Below, one piece after another: positions 1-8,172 of a stretch of 43,011 nt of DNA (positions are counted from its first letter, which is position 1; every line of letters starts with the position of its first letter). The position numbers and the translations under genes are program-made. Location: the NCBI GenBank assembly GCA_046597375.1, contig JBKJKM010000270.1, positions 1 through 43,011 on the forward strand. Direction: 5' to 3'. The notes beneath the pieces are model-generated. The model did no database searches and was not told the DNA's origin. It saw only the letters and a list, made by a program, of their open reading frames with translations. The DNA comes from DATLED01 sp046597375. GTDB taxonomy: Bacteria > Actinomycetota > Acidimicrobiia > Acidimicrobiales > CADCTF01.

Positions 1-206
1 TCGGGGCTCCGAGCCCCGTCGCGACGCCAACCGCCGCCCTCGGCCGCCCGCTTCGCCGCCAACGCCTTCACCGTCGCCGCCATGTGCTCCACCGCCGCCG
101 CGTCCCGCACCACCACCTCGGCATCCGAAGGCGACAACAACCCGGCATCGAAGAGCGACGCCAACGTCGCCACCTCCACCCGGATCTCCGCCAACGACAA
201 CCCCAT
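1..206 (-). CDS. DUF222 / HNH-endonuclease-type protein, N-terminal part only (cut by window edge)
   Basis: An open frame runs leftward from ATG at 206 and leaves the window without a stop, giving about 68 residues. The peptide begins MGLSLAEIRVEV and contains KALAAKRAAEGGGWRRDGAR near its end. An Ala-rich helix followed by a W-R-x-D-G-A-R-S segment is typical of the N-terminal DUF222 region of the actinobacterial 13E12-type proteins, which usually end in an HNH nuclease domain. The C-terminal half is outside the window, so the nuclease cannot be confirmed. A GTG at 221 is an alternative start; a TGA lies in frame just beyond it. These genes are often multicopy in actinobacteria and their role is unclear. 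The assignment is by motif memory only. Confidence 0.6.
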   Translation of the reverse strand, partial: MGLSLAEIRVEVATLASLFDAGLLSPSDAEVVVRDAAAVEHMAATVKALAAKRAAEGGGWRRDGARSP

Positions 207-290
207 GAAGCCAGTGAACCACTGGGGTGAGACATCAACCCCAGACCCTCCAACAACACCATCAGCGACTCAGGATCAGCGACAACGGGC

Positions 291-350
291 CGGCGACAAC
301 ACGACCAGTGACAACACACCCGGCGACAACACGACCAGCGACCAGCGACC
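291..350. repeat. Two-copy 30-bp tandem repeat
   Basis: The 18-mer starting at 291 (cggcgacaacacgaccag) recurs exactly at 321, a period of 30 bases. The remaining 12 bases of each unit are only partly alike, and shorter gacaac and accagcgacc echoes flank it. It lies between the end of the RIO kinase gene and the start of the DUF222-type gene, on the upstream side of the latter. No coding role is apparent. Confidence 0.7.
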
Positions 351-355
351 AGCGG

Positions 356-1213
356 TCAGCTCCGGAGGCGGAGGAGGGTGAGGAGCTCCCGGTAGACATC
401 GATGGGGTCGGCCTCGGGGACGCCCTTCGTCTTGAACCACTTGCAGAGGTTGACCACGTCGCGTTCGAGCAGCCCGAGACCCTCCGGCTGCAGGATCGGG
501 TCGACGGCCTGGGGGAGATCGATCACGTAGAGCCGATCGTCCCAGACGAGCAGGTTGTACGGCGAGAGGTCGCCGTGCACCAGCCCGCAGCTCGTCATGA
601 TCCGCAGCGCCTCGCGCAACTGCGCGAACAGGTCGGCGCGCTGCGCCTTCGACCGTCCGGCGACGGCGTTCATGAGACGAGGAGCGGCTTCGTCCTCGTC
701 GCCGAGGTATTCCATCATCAGTTCGATGCCGAGCTTCTGCACGGGATACGGCACGGCACATCCGGCTTCCCAGAGACGACCCAATGCATCGAACTCGGTC
801 TCGAGCCAGAGCTGGGCTCGGAAGGTCAGACCGGCCTTGGTGCCGCGGGCGATGGCGAGGTCGACCCTCCGGTCGCCGGCGCGCATGCGGGACTTCGCGT
901 CCTTGCGGAAGGCCCGCTCGTCGAGGTCCCGGTAGCGCTTCGCCGCCAGCACGTTCCGCCGGTCGCCGAGCACGCGCTCGACGAGGTGCACGTCGGCCTC
1001 CTTGCCCGTCTTGATGACACCCCGCTCGTACTGCCGCGCCGCGTCATCGGTGATCACCCAGTCGGGCACGGGTTTCGGCCCGGTCTCGGCCGAGGTGTAG
1101 GTGGTCTGCTCCGGATCGACCACGTCGTCGTCCCACCGCGGCCGGACGGTGTGGGCCGTGGGCTGGAAGGCATCGTGCTTCGGTGAGTCTTCGTCGTCGC
1201 GAGGACGGGGCAA
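356..1213 (-). CDS. RIO-type serine/threonine protein kinase
   Basis: A 285-residue protein with the RIO kinase layout. The nucleotide-binding loop is GVIKTGKEADVH (residues 65-76), the ATP-contacting lysine is K92 in AAKRY, the catalytic segment HGDLSPYN (213-220) carries D215 and N220, and the metal-binding aspartate is D232 in IDLPQ. RIO kinases are atypical kinases with ATPase-like activity, best known in archaeal and eukaryotic ribosome maturation; the bacterial role is poorly defined. I chose the TTG at 1213 because AGGAG stands 7 nt upstream. The open frame extends further, but that extension has no kinase similarity and overlaps the divergent flavoprotein gene. A single gene, probably monocistronic. 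The N-terminal ~55 residues are charged and probably disordered. Confidence 0.88.
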   Translation of the reverse strand: MPRPRDDEDSPKHDAFQPTAHTVRPRWDDDVVDPEQTTYTSAETGPKPVPDWVITDDAARQYERGVIKTGKEADVHLVERVLGDRRNVLAAKRYRDLDERAFRKDAKSRMRAGDRRVDLAIARGTKAGLTFRAQLWLETEFDALGRLWEAGCAVPYPVQKLGIELMMEYLGDEDEAAPRLMNAVAGRSKAQRADLFAQLREALRIMTSCGLVHGDLSPYNLLVWDDRLYVIDLPQAVDPILQPEGLGLLERDVVNLCKWFKTKGVPEADPIDVYRELLTLLRLRS

Positions 1214-1289
1214 GCGGTGGCTCCTGGGCGGGCGGTTCCGGCACGAACGTAGGGCCTGAGCGCTGTCCGTGAGGCCAGGCCGATGGTCG

Positions 1290-1295
1290 TAGGCT
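1290..1295 (+). promoter_or_regulatory. -10 box (TAGGCT), probable leaderless start
   Basis: TAGGCT ends 6 nt before the GTG start of the flavoprotein gene and no Shine-Dalgarno sequence is present, so the transcript probably begins at the start codon. I see no convincing -35 element. Confidence 0.5.
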
Positions 1296-1301
1296 CGCCG
1301 C

Positions 1302-2513
1302 GTGCTCCGAACCGTCGCCGTCGTCGGCGGTGGTCCGGCCGGGTTGATGGCGGCCGAGGTCCTGGCCTCCGACGGCGAGGTCTCCGTCACGGTGTACGAC
1401 CGCATGCCGTCGGTCGGCCGGAAATTGCAGCTGGCTGGGCGAGGTGGCCTCAACCTCACGCATACCGAGCCACTGGAGACGTTCCTCGGTCGATACGGCG
1501 AGTCGCGGTCGCACCTCGAGTCGGCCATCCGCGCCTTCGATCCGACGGCGCTCCGGGCGTGGTCGACGGGCCTCGGACAGCGAGCCGTGGTCGGCACCAG
1601 CGGCCGGGTGTTCCCCGAGGCCTTCCGGGCAACTCCGCTGCTGCGGGCCTGGATCGCCCGCCTGGAATCGACCGGCGTGGCGTTCCGGCCGCGCCACACC
1701 TGGGAGGGATGGACCTCCGACGGTCATCTTGGGTTCTCGACCCCGACCGGCGACGTGACCGCGGCGGTCGATGCCACGGTGCTGGCCCTCGGCGGCGCCA
1801 GCTGGCCGCGCACGGGCTCGAATGGTGCGTGGGTCGAGCCCTTGGAGTCCGCCGGCATCGATGTCGCTCCACTGCGTCCGGCCAACGGCGGCTTCACCGC
1901 GGCCTGGTCGGATTCCTTCCGCCAGCGGTTCGCCGGCACGCCGTTGAAGACCGTGGGCTTGGCCCATGGTGGAGCCACCAGTCGCGGCGACGTGATGATC
2001 ACTTCGACCGGCATCGAAGGTGGCGCGATCTACGCCCTCGGTCCGGTCGTCCGCCGCAACCTCGATGCCAACGGACGGGCCACGCTGCATGTCGACCTTC
2101 GCCCCGACGTCGCCCGTGACGACCTGGCCGAGCGGATCCGGCGACGCAATCGCCCGAAGGACTCCATGTCGGCGACTCTTCGGCGGACGATCGGGCTGCC
2201 ACCGATCGCCATCGCGCTCCTCCGGGAGGCGGTGCCGCACCTGCCCATCAACCCGGACGAGCTGGCCGGCCACGTGAAGGACTTTCGCGTCACCCTCACC
2301 GGCACGCAGCCGATCGATCGAGCGATCAGCTCGGCGGGGGGCGTCGATTTCGGAGGGGTCGACGGCGCGTTCATGCTCGTGCGACGGCCCGGCACCTTTG
2401 TCGCCGGGGAGATGCTCGATTGGGAGGCACCGACCGGCGGTTACCTCCTGCAGGCGACCTTTGCGACGGGCGTTGCCGCCGCCGAGGGCGTGCGGGCATG
2501 GTTGCGGCGATGA
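1302..2513 (+). CDS. HI0933-type FAD-dependent flavoprotein (TIGR03862/YhiN-like)
   Basis: A 403-residue protein opening with a Rossmann FAD-binding motif VVGGGPAGLMAAE (about residues 7-19), followed by GRKLQLAGRGGLNLTH, the signature of the HI0933/YhiN flavoprotein family. The C-terminal GGVDF and GTFVAGEMLDWEAPTGGY (about 368-385) is the second FAD-contacting segment typical of the family. Length fits the PP_4765-type subgroup. Substrate and physiological role are unknown for this family; an NAD(P)/FAD oxidoreductase activity is inferred. The GTG start is supported by the TAGGCT box 6 nt upstream. Its stop overlaps the start of the next gene (ATGA), so it probably leads a short operon. Confidence 0.85.
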   Translation: MLRTVAVVGGGPAGLMAAEVLASDGEVSVTVYDRMPSVGRKLQLAGRGGLNLTHTEPLETFLGRYGESRSHLESAIRAFDPTALRAWSTGLGQRAVVGTSGRVFPEAFRATPLLRAWIARLESTGVAFRPRHTWEGWTSDGHLGFSTPTGDVTAAVDATVLALGGASWPRTGSNGAWVEPLESAGIDVAPLRPANGGFTAAWSDSFRQRFAGTPLKTVGLAHGGATSRGDVMITSTGIEGGAIYALGPVVRRNLDANGRATLHVDLRPDVARDDLAERIRRRNRPKDSMSATLRRTIGLPPIAIALLREAVPHLPINPDELAGHVKDFRVTLTGTQPIDRAISSAGGVDFGGVDGAFMLVRRPGTFVAGEMLDWEAPTGGYLLQATFATGVAAAEGVRAWLRR

Positions 2514-3217
2514 CCGACGAGTACGTCGAAGAGATCTACGACGAAGCCAACGCCACGACGTGGCGGTTCGACCGCGCCTTTCTCACTTCGCGATGGACGT
2601 GCATCTGGGGGCGCGGCTGCCTCGGCATCCTCGACGAGCCGGCACCGCATCTCGGCGAGGGATGCTGTTCCATCGGCGCCGAGCTCGACGGTGAGGACGA
2701 GGCCCGCAACCTGAGCGCCCTTGCCGCCACCATCGACCCCGAGCGGTTCGAGCACCACGCAGCTGCGACGGTCGAGGGCGGCGGCATCTTCGCCGATGCG
2801 CTCACGGAATCCGGGAAACCGGCGACTCGCGTGGTCGACGGCGCGTGCATCTTTCTCAACCGCCCCGGCTTCGCCGCCGGGGCTGGCTGCGCGTTGCACC
2901 TCGAGGCGCTCGCCGTCGGGGAGTCACCCCTCGACTGGAAGCCGTCGGTGTGCTGGCAGCTCCCGATCCGGGTCGACTGGGAGGACGGCGTCGACGGCTC
3001 CGAAGTGGCAACGGTCCGCCCGTGGTCTCGGCCCGACTGGGGTGACGACGGAGCGACGATGGCGTGGTGCTGCACCGAGGGCGACCTGGCCTACGTCGGC
3101 GACCGACCCGTTGTGGAGTCGCTCGGAGAAGAGCTGGCGGCCATCACCGGGACCGAGGTCTACGTCGAGCTGCGCCGGCGTCTCGCCACCGACCCACCGC
3201 ACGACCGGCCTCGGTAG
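2510..3217 (+). CDS. Conserved Cys-rich protein, possible metal-cluster binder (YkgJ/DUF3109-like)
   Basis: A 235-residue acidic protein. Cysteines cluster as CIWGRGCLG (about 29-37), GEGCCSIGAEL (about 47-57), a later AGAGCALHLEAL (about 120-131), and two more around SVCWQLP and AWCCTEG. The GCCS-x-GA pattern followed by downstream C and H resembles the Cys-rich zinc/iron-chelating families of the YkgJ and DUF3109 type, but I cannot place it firmly. The ATG is chosen because it overlaps the upstream stop as ATGA; the frame is open further upstream but only inside the flavoprotein gene. No signal peptide or membrane segment is seen, so it is probably cytoplasmic. Co-transcription with a flavoprotein would fit a redox role, which is inference only. 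Confidence 0.75.
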   Translation: MTDEYVEEIYDEANATTWRFDRAFLTSRWTCIWGRGCLGILDEPAPHLGEGCCSIGAELDGEDEARNLSALAATIDPERFEHHAAATVEGGGIFADALTESGKPATRVVDGACIFLNRPGFAAGAGCALHLEALAVGESPLDWKPSVCWQLPIRVDWEDGVDGSEVATVRPWSRPDWGDDGATMAWCCTEGDLAYVGDRPVVESLGEELAAITGTEVYVELRRRLATDPPHDRPR

Positions 3218-3220
3218 GCT
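3215..3220 (+). promoter_or_regulatory. -10 box (TAGGCT) before aminotransferase
   Basis: TAGGCT, whose first three bases are the stop codon of the previous gene, ends 8 nt before the GTG start of the aminotransferase gene. Same hexamer as before the flavoprotein gene. No Shine-Dalgarno is visible. Confidence 0.45.
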
Positions 3221-3228
3221 CCCCCGCC

Positions 3229-4314
3229 GTGCCGCTCTCCGACCGCATCCTCATGGGACCAGGTCCCGGCAACCCCTACCCGGAAGCCATGGCCGCCCTC
3301 GGTCGTCCGATGCTTGGCCACCTCGACCCCGAGTTCCTCGGCCTCCTCGACGAGACGTGCGACCGCCTGCGGACGGTGTTCGCCACGTCCAACGCCCGGA
3401 CCCTTCCGATCAGCGGGACCGGGTCGGCCGGTATGGAGGCGTCGTTCGTCAACACGGTCGGACCGGGTGACGTCGTGGTCGTCGGCGTCAACGGGGTGTT
3501 CGGCGAACGGATGTGCGACGTCGCTTCTCGCTGTGGCGCCGAGGTCGTGCGGGTCGAAGCGCCGTGGGGCCAGCCCCTCGACCAGCAGCAGCTTCTCGAC
3601 GCCCACCCATCGCCCAAGGTGATCGCCATCGTGCATGCCGAGACGTCGACCGGCGTCCGCAACGATGTGGCCGAGATCGGGGCGGCCAAGGGAGACGCGC
3701 TCCTGGTCGTCGATTGCGTGACCTCGCTTGCCGGCATCCCGGTCGAGATCGACGGATGGGGAGTCGACGTCGCCTACAGCGGCACCCAGAAGTGCCTCGG
3801 CGTGCCGCCCGGCCTCTCGCCGCTGACGATGGGGGAGCGCGCCTGGGAACGTCGCATCGCGAAGCCGCAGTCGTGGTATCTCGACCTCGGCATGATCGGC
3901 GAGTACGCCGGCGCCGGCGCCGTTCGCAAGTACCACCACACGGCCCCGATCTCGATGGTGTTCTCGCTGCATGCCGGCCTCGGCGTCGTCCTCGAAGAGG
4001 GCCTTGACGCGGTGTGGGCCCGACACGCCGATTGTGGACGCCAGCTGCAGGAAGGCGTGCAGAAGCTGGGTTTCGAGCTGTTCGCGGCGGAGGGCCATCG
4101 GCTGCCCGAACTGACCACGGTGTGGGTGCCCGAGGCCATCGGCGACGAGGCGGCCGCCCGCCGTGTCCTGCTCGATCGGTACGGCATCGAAGTCGGCGGT
4201 GGACTGGGCGAGTTCGCCGGCAAGGTCTGGCGCATCGGTTGCATGGGCCACACGGCGCGGTCCCGCAACGTGACGACGCTGCTCGGTGCGCTGGCCGAGC
4301 TGCTGGCCCGTTGA
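3229..4314 (+). CDS. Class V aminotransferase (alanine-glyoxylate / serine-pyruvate type)
   Basis: A 361-residue PLP enzyme. It opens with the family motif ILMGPGPGNPYP (7-18), has the GTGSAGMEA phosphate-binding region (63-71), an aspartate in VVDCVTS (D162) that should hold the pyridine nitrogen, and the Schiff-base lysine in SGTQKCLGVPPG (K188). Members transfer the amino group of alanine or serine to glyoxylate or pyruvate; exact donor and acceptor cannot be read from sequence. Length is normal. The GTG start lies 12 bp after the previous stop and behind a TAGGCT box. The frame is open further upstream, but that part reads through the previous gene in another frame. Its stop overlaps the TTG start of the acyl-CoA synthetase. 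Confidence 0.9.
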   Translation: MPLSDRILMGPGPGNPYPEAMAALGRPMLGHLDPEFLGLLDETCDRLRTVFATSNARTLPISGTGSAGMEASFVNTVGPGDVVVVGVNGVFGERMCDVASRCGAEVVRVEAPWGQPLDQQQLLDAHPSPKVIAIVHAETSTGVRNDVAEIGAAKGDALLVVDCVTSLAGIPVEIDGWGVDVAYSGTQKCLGVPPGLSPLTMGERAWERRIAKPQSWYLDLGMIGEYAGAGAVRKYHHTAPISMVFSLHAGLGVVLEEGLDAVWARHADCGRQLQEGVQKLGFELFAAEGHRLPELTTVWVPEAIGDEAAARRVLLDRYGIEVGGGLGEFAGKVWRIGCMGHTARSRNVTTLLGALAELLAR

Positions 4315-6218
4315 GCAGATCCGCCGGCGCAGCGTGGGCCCCGGCGCCCGGCGCGGCCGAGCGAACGAACGTCGGCCGCTTCCAGGCCGCTCACGGAATG
4401 GCCACGTTCGACGAGCTGGTGCGGCGCTCGATCGACGAGCCCGAGTGGTTCTGGGGCGCTGTGGTCGAGTTCCTCGGCTTCCCGTTCGCCGAGCCGTACG
4501 ACACGGTGCTCGACACGACCAAGGGCATCGAATGGGCGACATGGTTCGACGGCGGGACGCTCAATCTGGCCGACGTGTGCGTCGACCGCTGGGCCGCCGC
4601 CACACCCGATCGCATCGCCGTCCGCTGGGAAGGCGAGGACGGCGGGCAACGGTCGTGGACCTACGCCGAGTTGCGGGCCGAGGTCGACGGCCTGGCCATA
4701 CAGCTCAACAGCGAAGGCATCGGCCGGGGCGACACCGTCGGCATCTTCCTGCCGATGCTGCCGGAGACCGTGGCGGCGCTACTCGCGGTGATGAAGCTCG
4801 GCGCCGTCTTCCTGCCGCTGTTCTCCGGCTACGGCGCCGAAGCGGTGGCCTCGCGCCTTCGGGATGCTGACGCCAAGGCGCTGATCTTCGCCGACGGCAC
4901 GTATCGCCGGGGGCAGGTCGTCGACGTCATGAGCGTCGCCCTGCGGGCTCTCGAGGACGTCCCCTCGATCGTCACGACGGTCGTGGTGCCTCGCTTGGCC
5001 GGCGGGAGGGGCTGGACACTGTGGCCGGATGACCCGTTCCCCACTCGTATGGTCGCCAGCGAGCATCCGTTGTTCATCGCCTACACCTCAGGCACCACGG
5101 GCAAGCCGAAGGGCAGCGTCGCCGTGCACGGGGGTTTCGGCGTCAAGGTGGCGGAGGAGGTCGCGTTCCAGTTCGACGTGCGACCCGACGACACCCTCTT
5201 CTGGTTCACCGACATGGGGTGGATCATGGGGCCGTGGGAGGTCGTCGGCACCCTGGCCAACGGAGCCACGTTGGCGCTCTACGAGGGTGCCCCCGACCAT
5301 CCCGGGCCCGATCGGCTGTGGGCGTTCCTCGAACGCCAAGAGGTGACCGTGCTCGGCATCTCGCCCACGTTGATCCGCGCACTCATGCCCCATGGCGACG
5401 CACCGGTTCGGGCCCACGACCTGTCGAAACTCCGCATCCTCGGCTCGACCGGCGAGCCCTGGAACGAGGATCCCTGGCATTGGTACTTCGAGGTCGTCGG
5501 CGGCGGCCGTTGCCCCGTCATCAACATTTCGGGTGGCACCGAGGTCGGCGCCTGCTTTCTGTCACCGCACCCGGTCGAGCCCATCAACGCGATGTCGCTC
5601 GGCGGACCGTCCCTCGGCATGGCCGTCGACGTCTTCGACGATGCGGGTCGGTCGGTGCGCGGGGAGGTCGGAGAACTGGTCTGCACCAAGCCCTGGCCGG
5701 GCATGACACGGGGCTTGTACAAGGACCCGGAGCGCTACCTCGAGACGTACTGGTCGATGTACCCGGGCGTGTGGCGCCACGGCGACTGGGCGTCGGTCGA
5801 CGTCGGCGGCGACTGGTTCCTCCACGGTCGCAGCGACGACACCATCAAAGTTGCCGGCAAGCGACTGGGGCCGGCCGAGGTGGAGTCGGCCCTCGTCTCT
5901 CACGCCGCCGTGATCGAGGCGGCGGCGATCGGGGTGCCTGACGACGTCAAGGGTGAGGCGCTCTGGGCCTTCGTGGTACTCCGCTCTGGCACCGAGGAGT
6001 CCGAGGCTCTGCGGCGAGAACTGGTCGCTCTTGTGGCCGAGCGTCTGGGATCGTCGTTTCGGCCGTCGGCCCTCCGATTCACGGCTTCGCTTCCCAAGAC
6101 CCGCAACGCCAAGGTCCTCCGGCGGGCGATTCGCGCCGTGGTCGTCGGCGCCGACGGCGGCGACCTCTCGGCCCTCGAGGATCCGTCCACCATCGACGCC
6201 ATCCGGTCGGCCCGATGA
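4311..6218 (+). CDS. AMP-forming acyl-CoA synthetase (acetyl-CoA synthetase-like)
   Basis: A 635-residue adenylate-forming enzyme that activates a carboxylic acid with ATP and CoA. The N-terminal AWAPAPG plus RTNVGRF and EPEWFWGAVVEFLG match the ACAS_N region, so I take the TTG overlapping the upstream stop (TTGA) rather than the ATG at 4398, which would remove that region. Core motifs are YTSGTTGKPKG (258-268), FTDMGWIMGPW, the STGEPWN-containing adenine pocket, HGDWAS, and the C-terminal KTRNAK with the catalytic lysine K601. The family resemblance is to acetyl-, propionyl- and acetoacetyl-CoA synthetases, but substrate cannot be assigned. It is tightly packed between the aminotransferase and GNAT genes (TTGA and ATGA overlaps), so probably co-transcribed. 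Confidence 0.9.
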   Translation: MSRSAGAAWAPAPGAAERTNVGRFQAAHGMATFDELVRRSIDEPEWFWGAVVEFLGFPFAEPYDTVLDTTKGIEWATWFDGGTLNLADVCVDRWAAATPDRIAVRWEGEDGGQRSWTYAELRAEVDGLAIQLNSEGIGRGDTVGIFLPMLPETVAALLAVMKLGAVFLPLFSGYGAEAVASRLRDADAKALIFADGTYRRGQVVDVMSVALRALEDVPSIVTTVVVPRLAGGRGWTLWPDDPFPTRMVASEHPLFIAYTSGTTGKPKGSVAVHGGFGVKVAEEVAFQFDVRPDDTLFWFTDMGWIMGPWEVVGTLANGATLALYEGAPDHPGPDRLWAFLERQEVTVLGISPTLIRALMPHGDAPVRAHDLSKLRILGSTGEPWNEDPWHWYFEVVGGGRCPVINISGGTEVGACFLSPHPVEPINAMSLGGPSLGMAVDVFDDAGRSVRGEVGELVCTKPWPGMTRGLYKDPERYLETYWSMYPGVWRHGDWASVDVGGDWFLHGRSDDTIKVAGKRLGPAEVESALVSHAAVIEAAAIGVPDDVKGEALWAFVVLRSGTEESEALRRELVALVAERLGSSFRPSALRFTASLPKTRNAKVLRRAIRAVVVGADGGDLSALEDPSTIDAIRSAR

Positions 6219-6829
6219 GCATGCGGTCGAGCCCGCTCGCGCTGACCGGCCGCCGCGTCGTGCTGCGCCCGCTCCAATCCGCCGACTGGGACGGCTGGCG
6301 CGAGGTACGCATCCGGTGTCGGAGCTGGTTGGTCAAGTGGGAGCCGCGAGCCAGCGCCGGTCATCCCGATCCGGCCGAGGACCGGCGTGCCTTCGTGGCT
6401 CGATGCAGCGCCCGCGACCGGGAGCGCGAGCTCGGCTCGGGGTTCGGGTTCGGCATTTTCGTGGACGGCCGATTCCGCGGGGAGATCAACCTCAACAGCA
6501 TCCAACGGGGTCCCTTTCAGAACGCCTACATCGGCTACTGGATGGACGAGGCGGTTGCCGGTTCGGGCTACACCCCCGAGGCCGTGGCCGTGTTGTTGCA
6601 GTTCGCTTTCGAGGAGCTCGGACTGCATCGCGTGCAGATCTCGATCATCCCCCGCAACTCGGCCAGTCGCCGCGTCGTCGAAAAGCTCGCCTTGCGAGAC
6701 GAAGGCGTCGCCGAGCGCTACCTCGAGATCAACGGCACCTGGGAGGACCACATCCGTTTCGCCGTCACCTCCGAGGAATGGCAGGTCCGCCGCGCCGACC
6801 TCATCCCCACCTGGATCCACGAATCCTGA
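6215..6829 (+). CDS. GNAT-family N-acetyltransferase (RimJ/RimL-like)
   Basis: A 204-residue protein with a single acetyltransferase fold. The N-terminal LTGRRVVLRPLQSADWDGW (10-28) is the usual beta1-alpha1 of RimJ-type enzymes, IGYWMDEAVAGSGYTPEAV holds the acetyl-CoA pyrophosphate loop in slightly relaxed form (AGSGY in place of Q/RxxGxG/A), and HRVQISIIPRNSASRRVVEK is the conserved region before the last strand. It would transfer an acetyl group to an amine, classically an N-terminal residue, though the target here is unknown. The ATG overlaps the synthetase stop (ATGA), so it sits in the same transcript. Length is typical. Confidence 0.88.
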   Translation: MSMRSSPLALTGRRVVLRPLQSADWDGWREVRIRCRSWLVKWEPRASAGHPDPAEDRRAFVARCSARDRERELGSGFGFGIFVDGRFRGEINLNSIQRGPFQNAYIGYWMDEAVAGSGYTPEAVAVLLQFAFEELGLHRVQISIIPRNSASRRVVEKLALRDEGVAERYLEINGTWEDHIRFAVTSEEWQVRRADLIPTWIHES

Positions 6830-6891
6830 TCTGATCGAGTGTCGTGGCCGGTGGCGTGACAGACCCGACGTCACCCCGCTAGGAAGTGATC

Positions 6892-8148
6892 ATGACGTCG
6901 CAAATTTCGAGCCCCTCGTTCTGGCAACTTCCCCTCGCCGAGCGCATGGCGCAGTTCGCCGAGATCCGCGAGCAGGGGGCCTTCATCCCCGTCGAGGTCG
7001 AGAACCCCTTCACCGGGGCGAACGATCCGTTCTATGCCGTGACCCGATACGACGAAGTGATGGAGATCAGTCGACGGCCACAGGATTTCTGCTCCGGCAA
7101 GGGCGCCGTCTCGATCCAGGACATGCCTTCGGAAGCGTTGGAGTTCTTCGGGTCGTTCATCAACATGGACAACCCTCGACACGCCCGCCAGCGGGCGATC
7201 GTCGGGCGCTCGTTCTCCCCTCGGGAGATCAAGGGCGTCATGGATTCCGTCGAGACGATCTGCGCCGAGGTGATCGACGGCTTCTGCGAGGACGGCGAGG
7301 TCGACCTCGTGAAGGTGCTCTCGCAGCCCTTCCCGCTCCTGGTCATCTGCGACATGATGGGCATCCCCCGGAGCGAGTTCGATACGGTCCTGCGGGCAAC
7401 GAACGTGATCCTCGGGGCCGGCGATCCGGAGTTCACCGGTGGCGACGACATGATCGGTGGGCTCTTCGGCGCCGGGCTGGAGCTCACGGCGCTGATGAAC
7501 GACGTCGCCGCGGAACGCCGCAAGAACCCGACGAACGACCTGACCTCGCAACTCGTGCACAACGAGGTCGGCGAGGACATGCTCGCTCCCGAGGAGATCG
7601 CCCCGTTCTTCATCCTGCTCGCCGTGGCCGGGAATGACACGACCCGCACGGCGATCAGCCATGGGATGAACCTCCTCGCCCAGAACCCCGAACAGCGGCG
7701 CATCTGGCAGGACGATCTCGATCGGGTGTCGCCGACGGCGGTCGAAGAGATCGTTCGCGTGGCGTCGCCCGTCACGTTCATGCGCCGCACGGCGACCGCC
7801 GACGTCTCGGTGGCGGGCCACGACTTCACCGAGGGCGAGCGGGTCGTGCTGTTCTACGGGGCGGCGAACCGCGACCCTCGCCACTTCGACGACCCCGAGG
7901 CGTTCAAGGTGCTGCGTGATCCGAACCCGCACTTGGGCTTCGGCGGGCCGGGACCGCACTTCTGTCTTGGGGCCCACCTCGCCCGCCGAGAGGTGTCCGT
8001 CGCTTTCCGTCAGCTCCTCACGCGCCTCCCGGACATCGAGGTGACGGGTGACGCCGTCCCGCTGGAGGCCGCCGGCATCCCCCTCGTCGGCGGCATCAAG
8101 CGGCTTCCGGTGAAGTTCACGCCGACGGCCAAGTTGACGTCGGCCTAA
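6892..8148 (+). CDS. Cytochrome P450
   Basis: A 418-residue soluble bacterial P450 monooxygenase. The I-helix oxygen-binding motif is AGNDTT (246-251), the K-helix ExxR is E286-R289, and the haem-binding loop FGGPGPHFCLG (350-360) gives Cys358 as axial ligand. The FGGPGPHFCLGAHLAR form recalls the actinobacterial steroid/fatty-acid P450s (CYP125/142/124 relatives), but family assignment needs an alignment. It would need a ferredoxin and reductase, neither of which is in the window. I chose ATG 6892 because AGGAAG (6881-6886) lies at suitable distance; a GTG at 6886 is in frame but overlaps that ribosome site. A 62-bp gap separates it from the GNAT gene. Confidence 0.93.
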   Translation: MTSQISSPSFWQLPLAERMAQFAEIREQGAFIPVEVENPFTGANDPFYAVTRYDEVMEISRRPQDFCSGKGAVSIQDMPSEALEFFGSFINMDNPRHARQRAIVGRSFSPREIKGVMDSVETICAEVIDGFCEDGEVDLVKVLSQPFPLLVICDMMGIPRSEFDTVLRATNVILGAGDPEFTGGDDMIGGLFGAGLELTALMNDVAAERRKNPTNDLTSQLVHNEVGEDMLAPEEIAPFFILLAVAGNDTTRTAISHGMNLLAQNPEQRRIWQDDLDRVSPTAVEEIVRVASPVTFMRRTATADVSVAGHDFTEGERVVLFYGAANRDPRHFDDPEAFKVLRDPNPHLGFGGPGPHFCLGAHLARREVSVAFRQLLTRLPDIEVTGDAVPLEAAGIPLVGGIKRLPVKFTPTAKLTSA

Positions 8149-8157
8149 GGCGGAGAA

Positions 8158-8172
8158 GAGCCCCTGGGGCTC
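8158..8172. terminator. Inverted repeat between convergent genes, possible bidirectional terminator
   Basis: GAGCCCC and GGGGCTC form a perfect inverted repeat around one base between the P450 and thioesterase stops, reaching into the thioesterase stop codon. There is no T-run on either side, so termination is a weak inference. Confidence 0.4.

Noticed and set aside
227..1186. A 319-codon plus-strand frame opposite the RIO kinase.
   Set aside because: The minus strand carries all RIO catalytic motifs; the plus frame has none.
3160..4542. A 460-codon minus-strand frame opposite the aminotransferase.
   Set aside because: Antisense shadow; the plus strand encodes a complete PLP enzyme.
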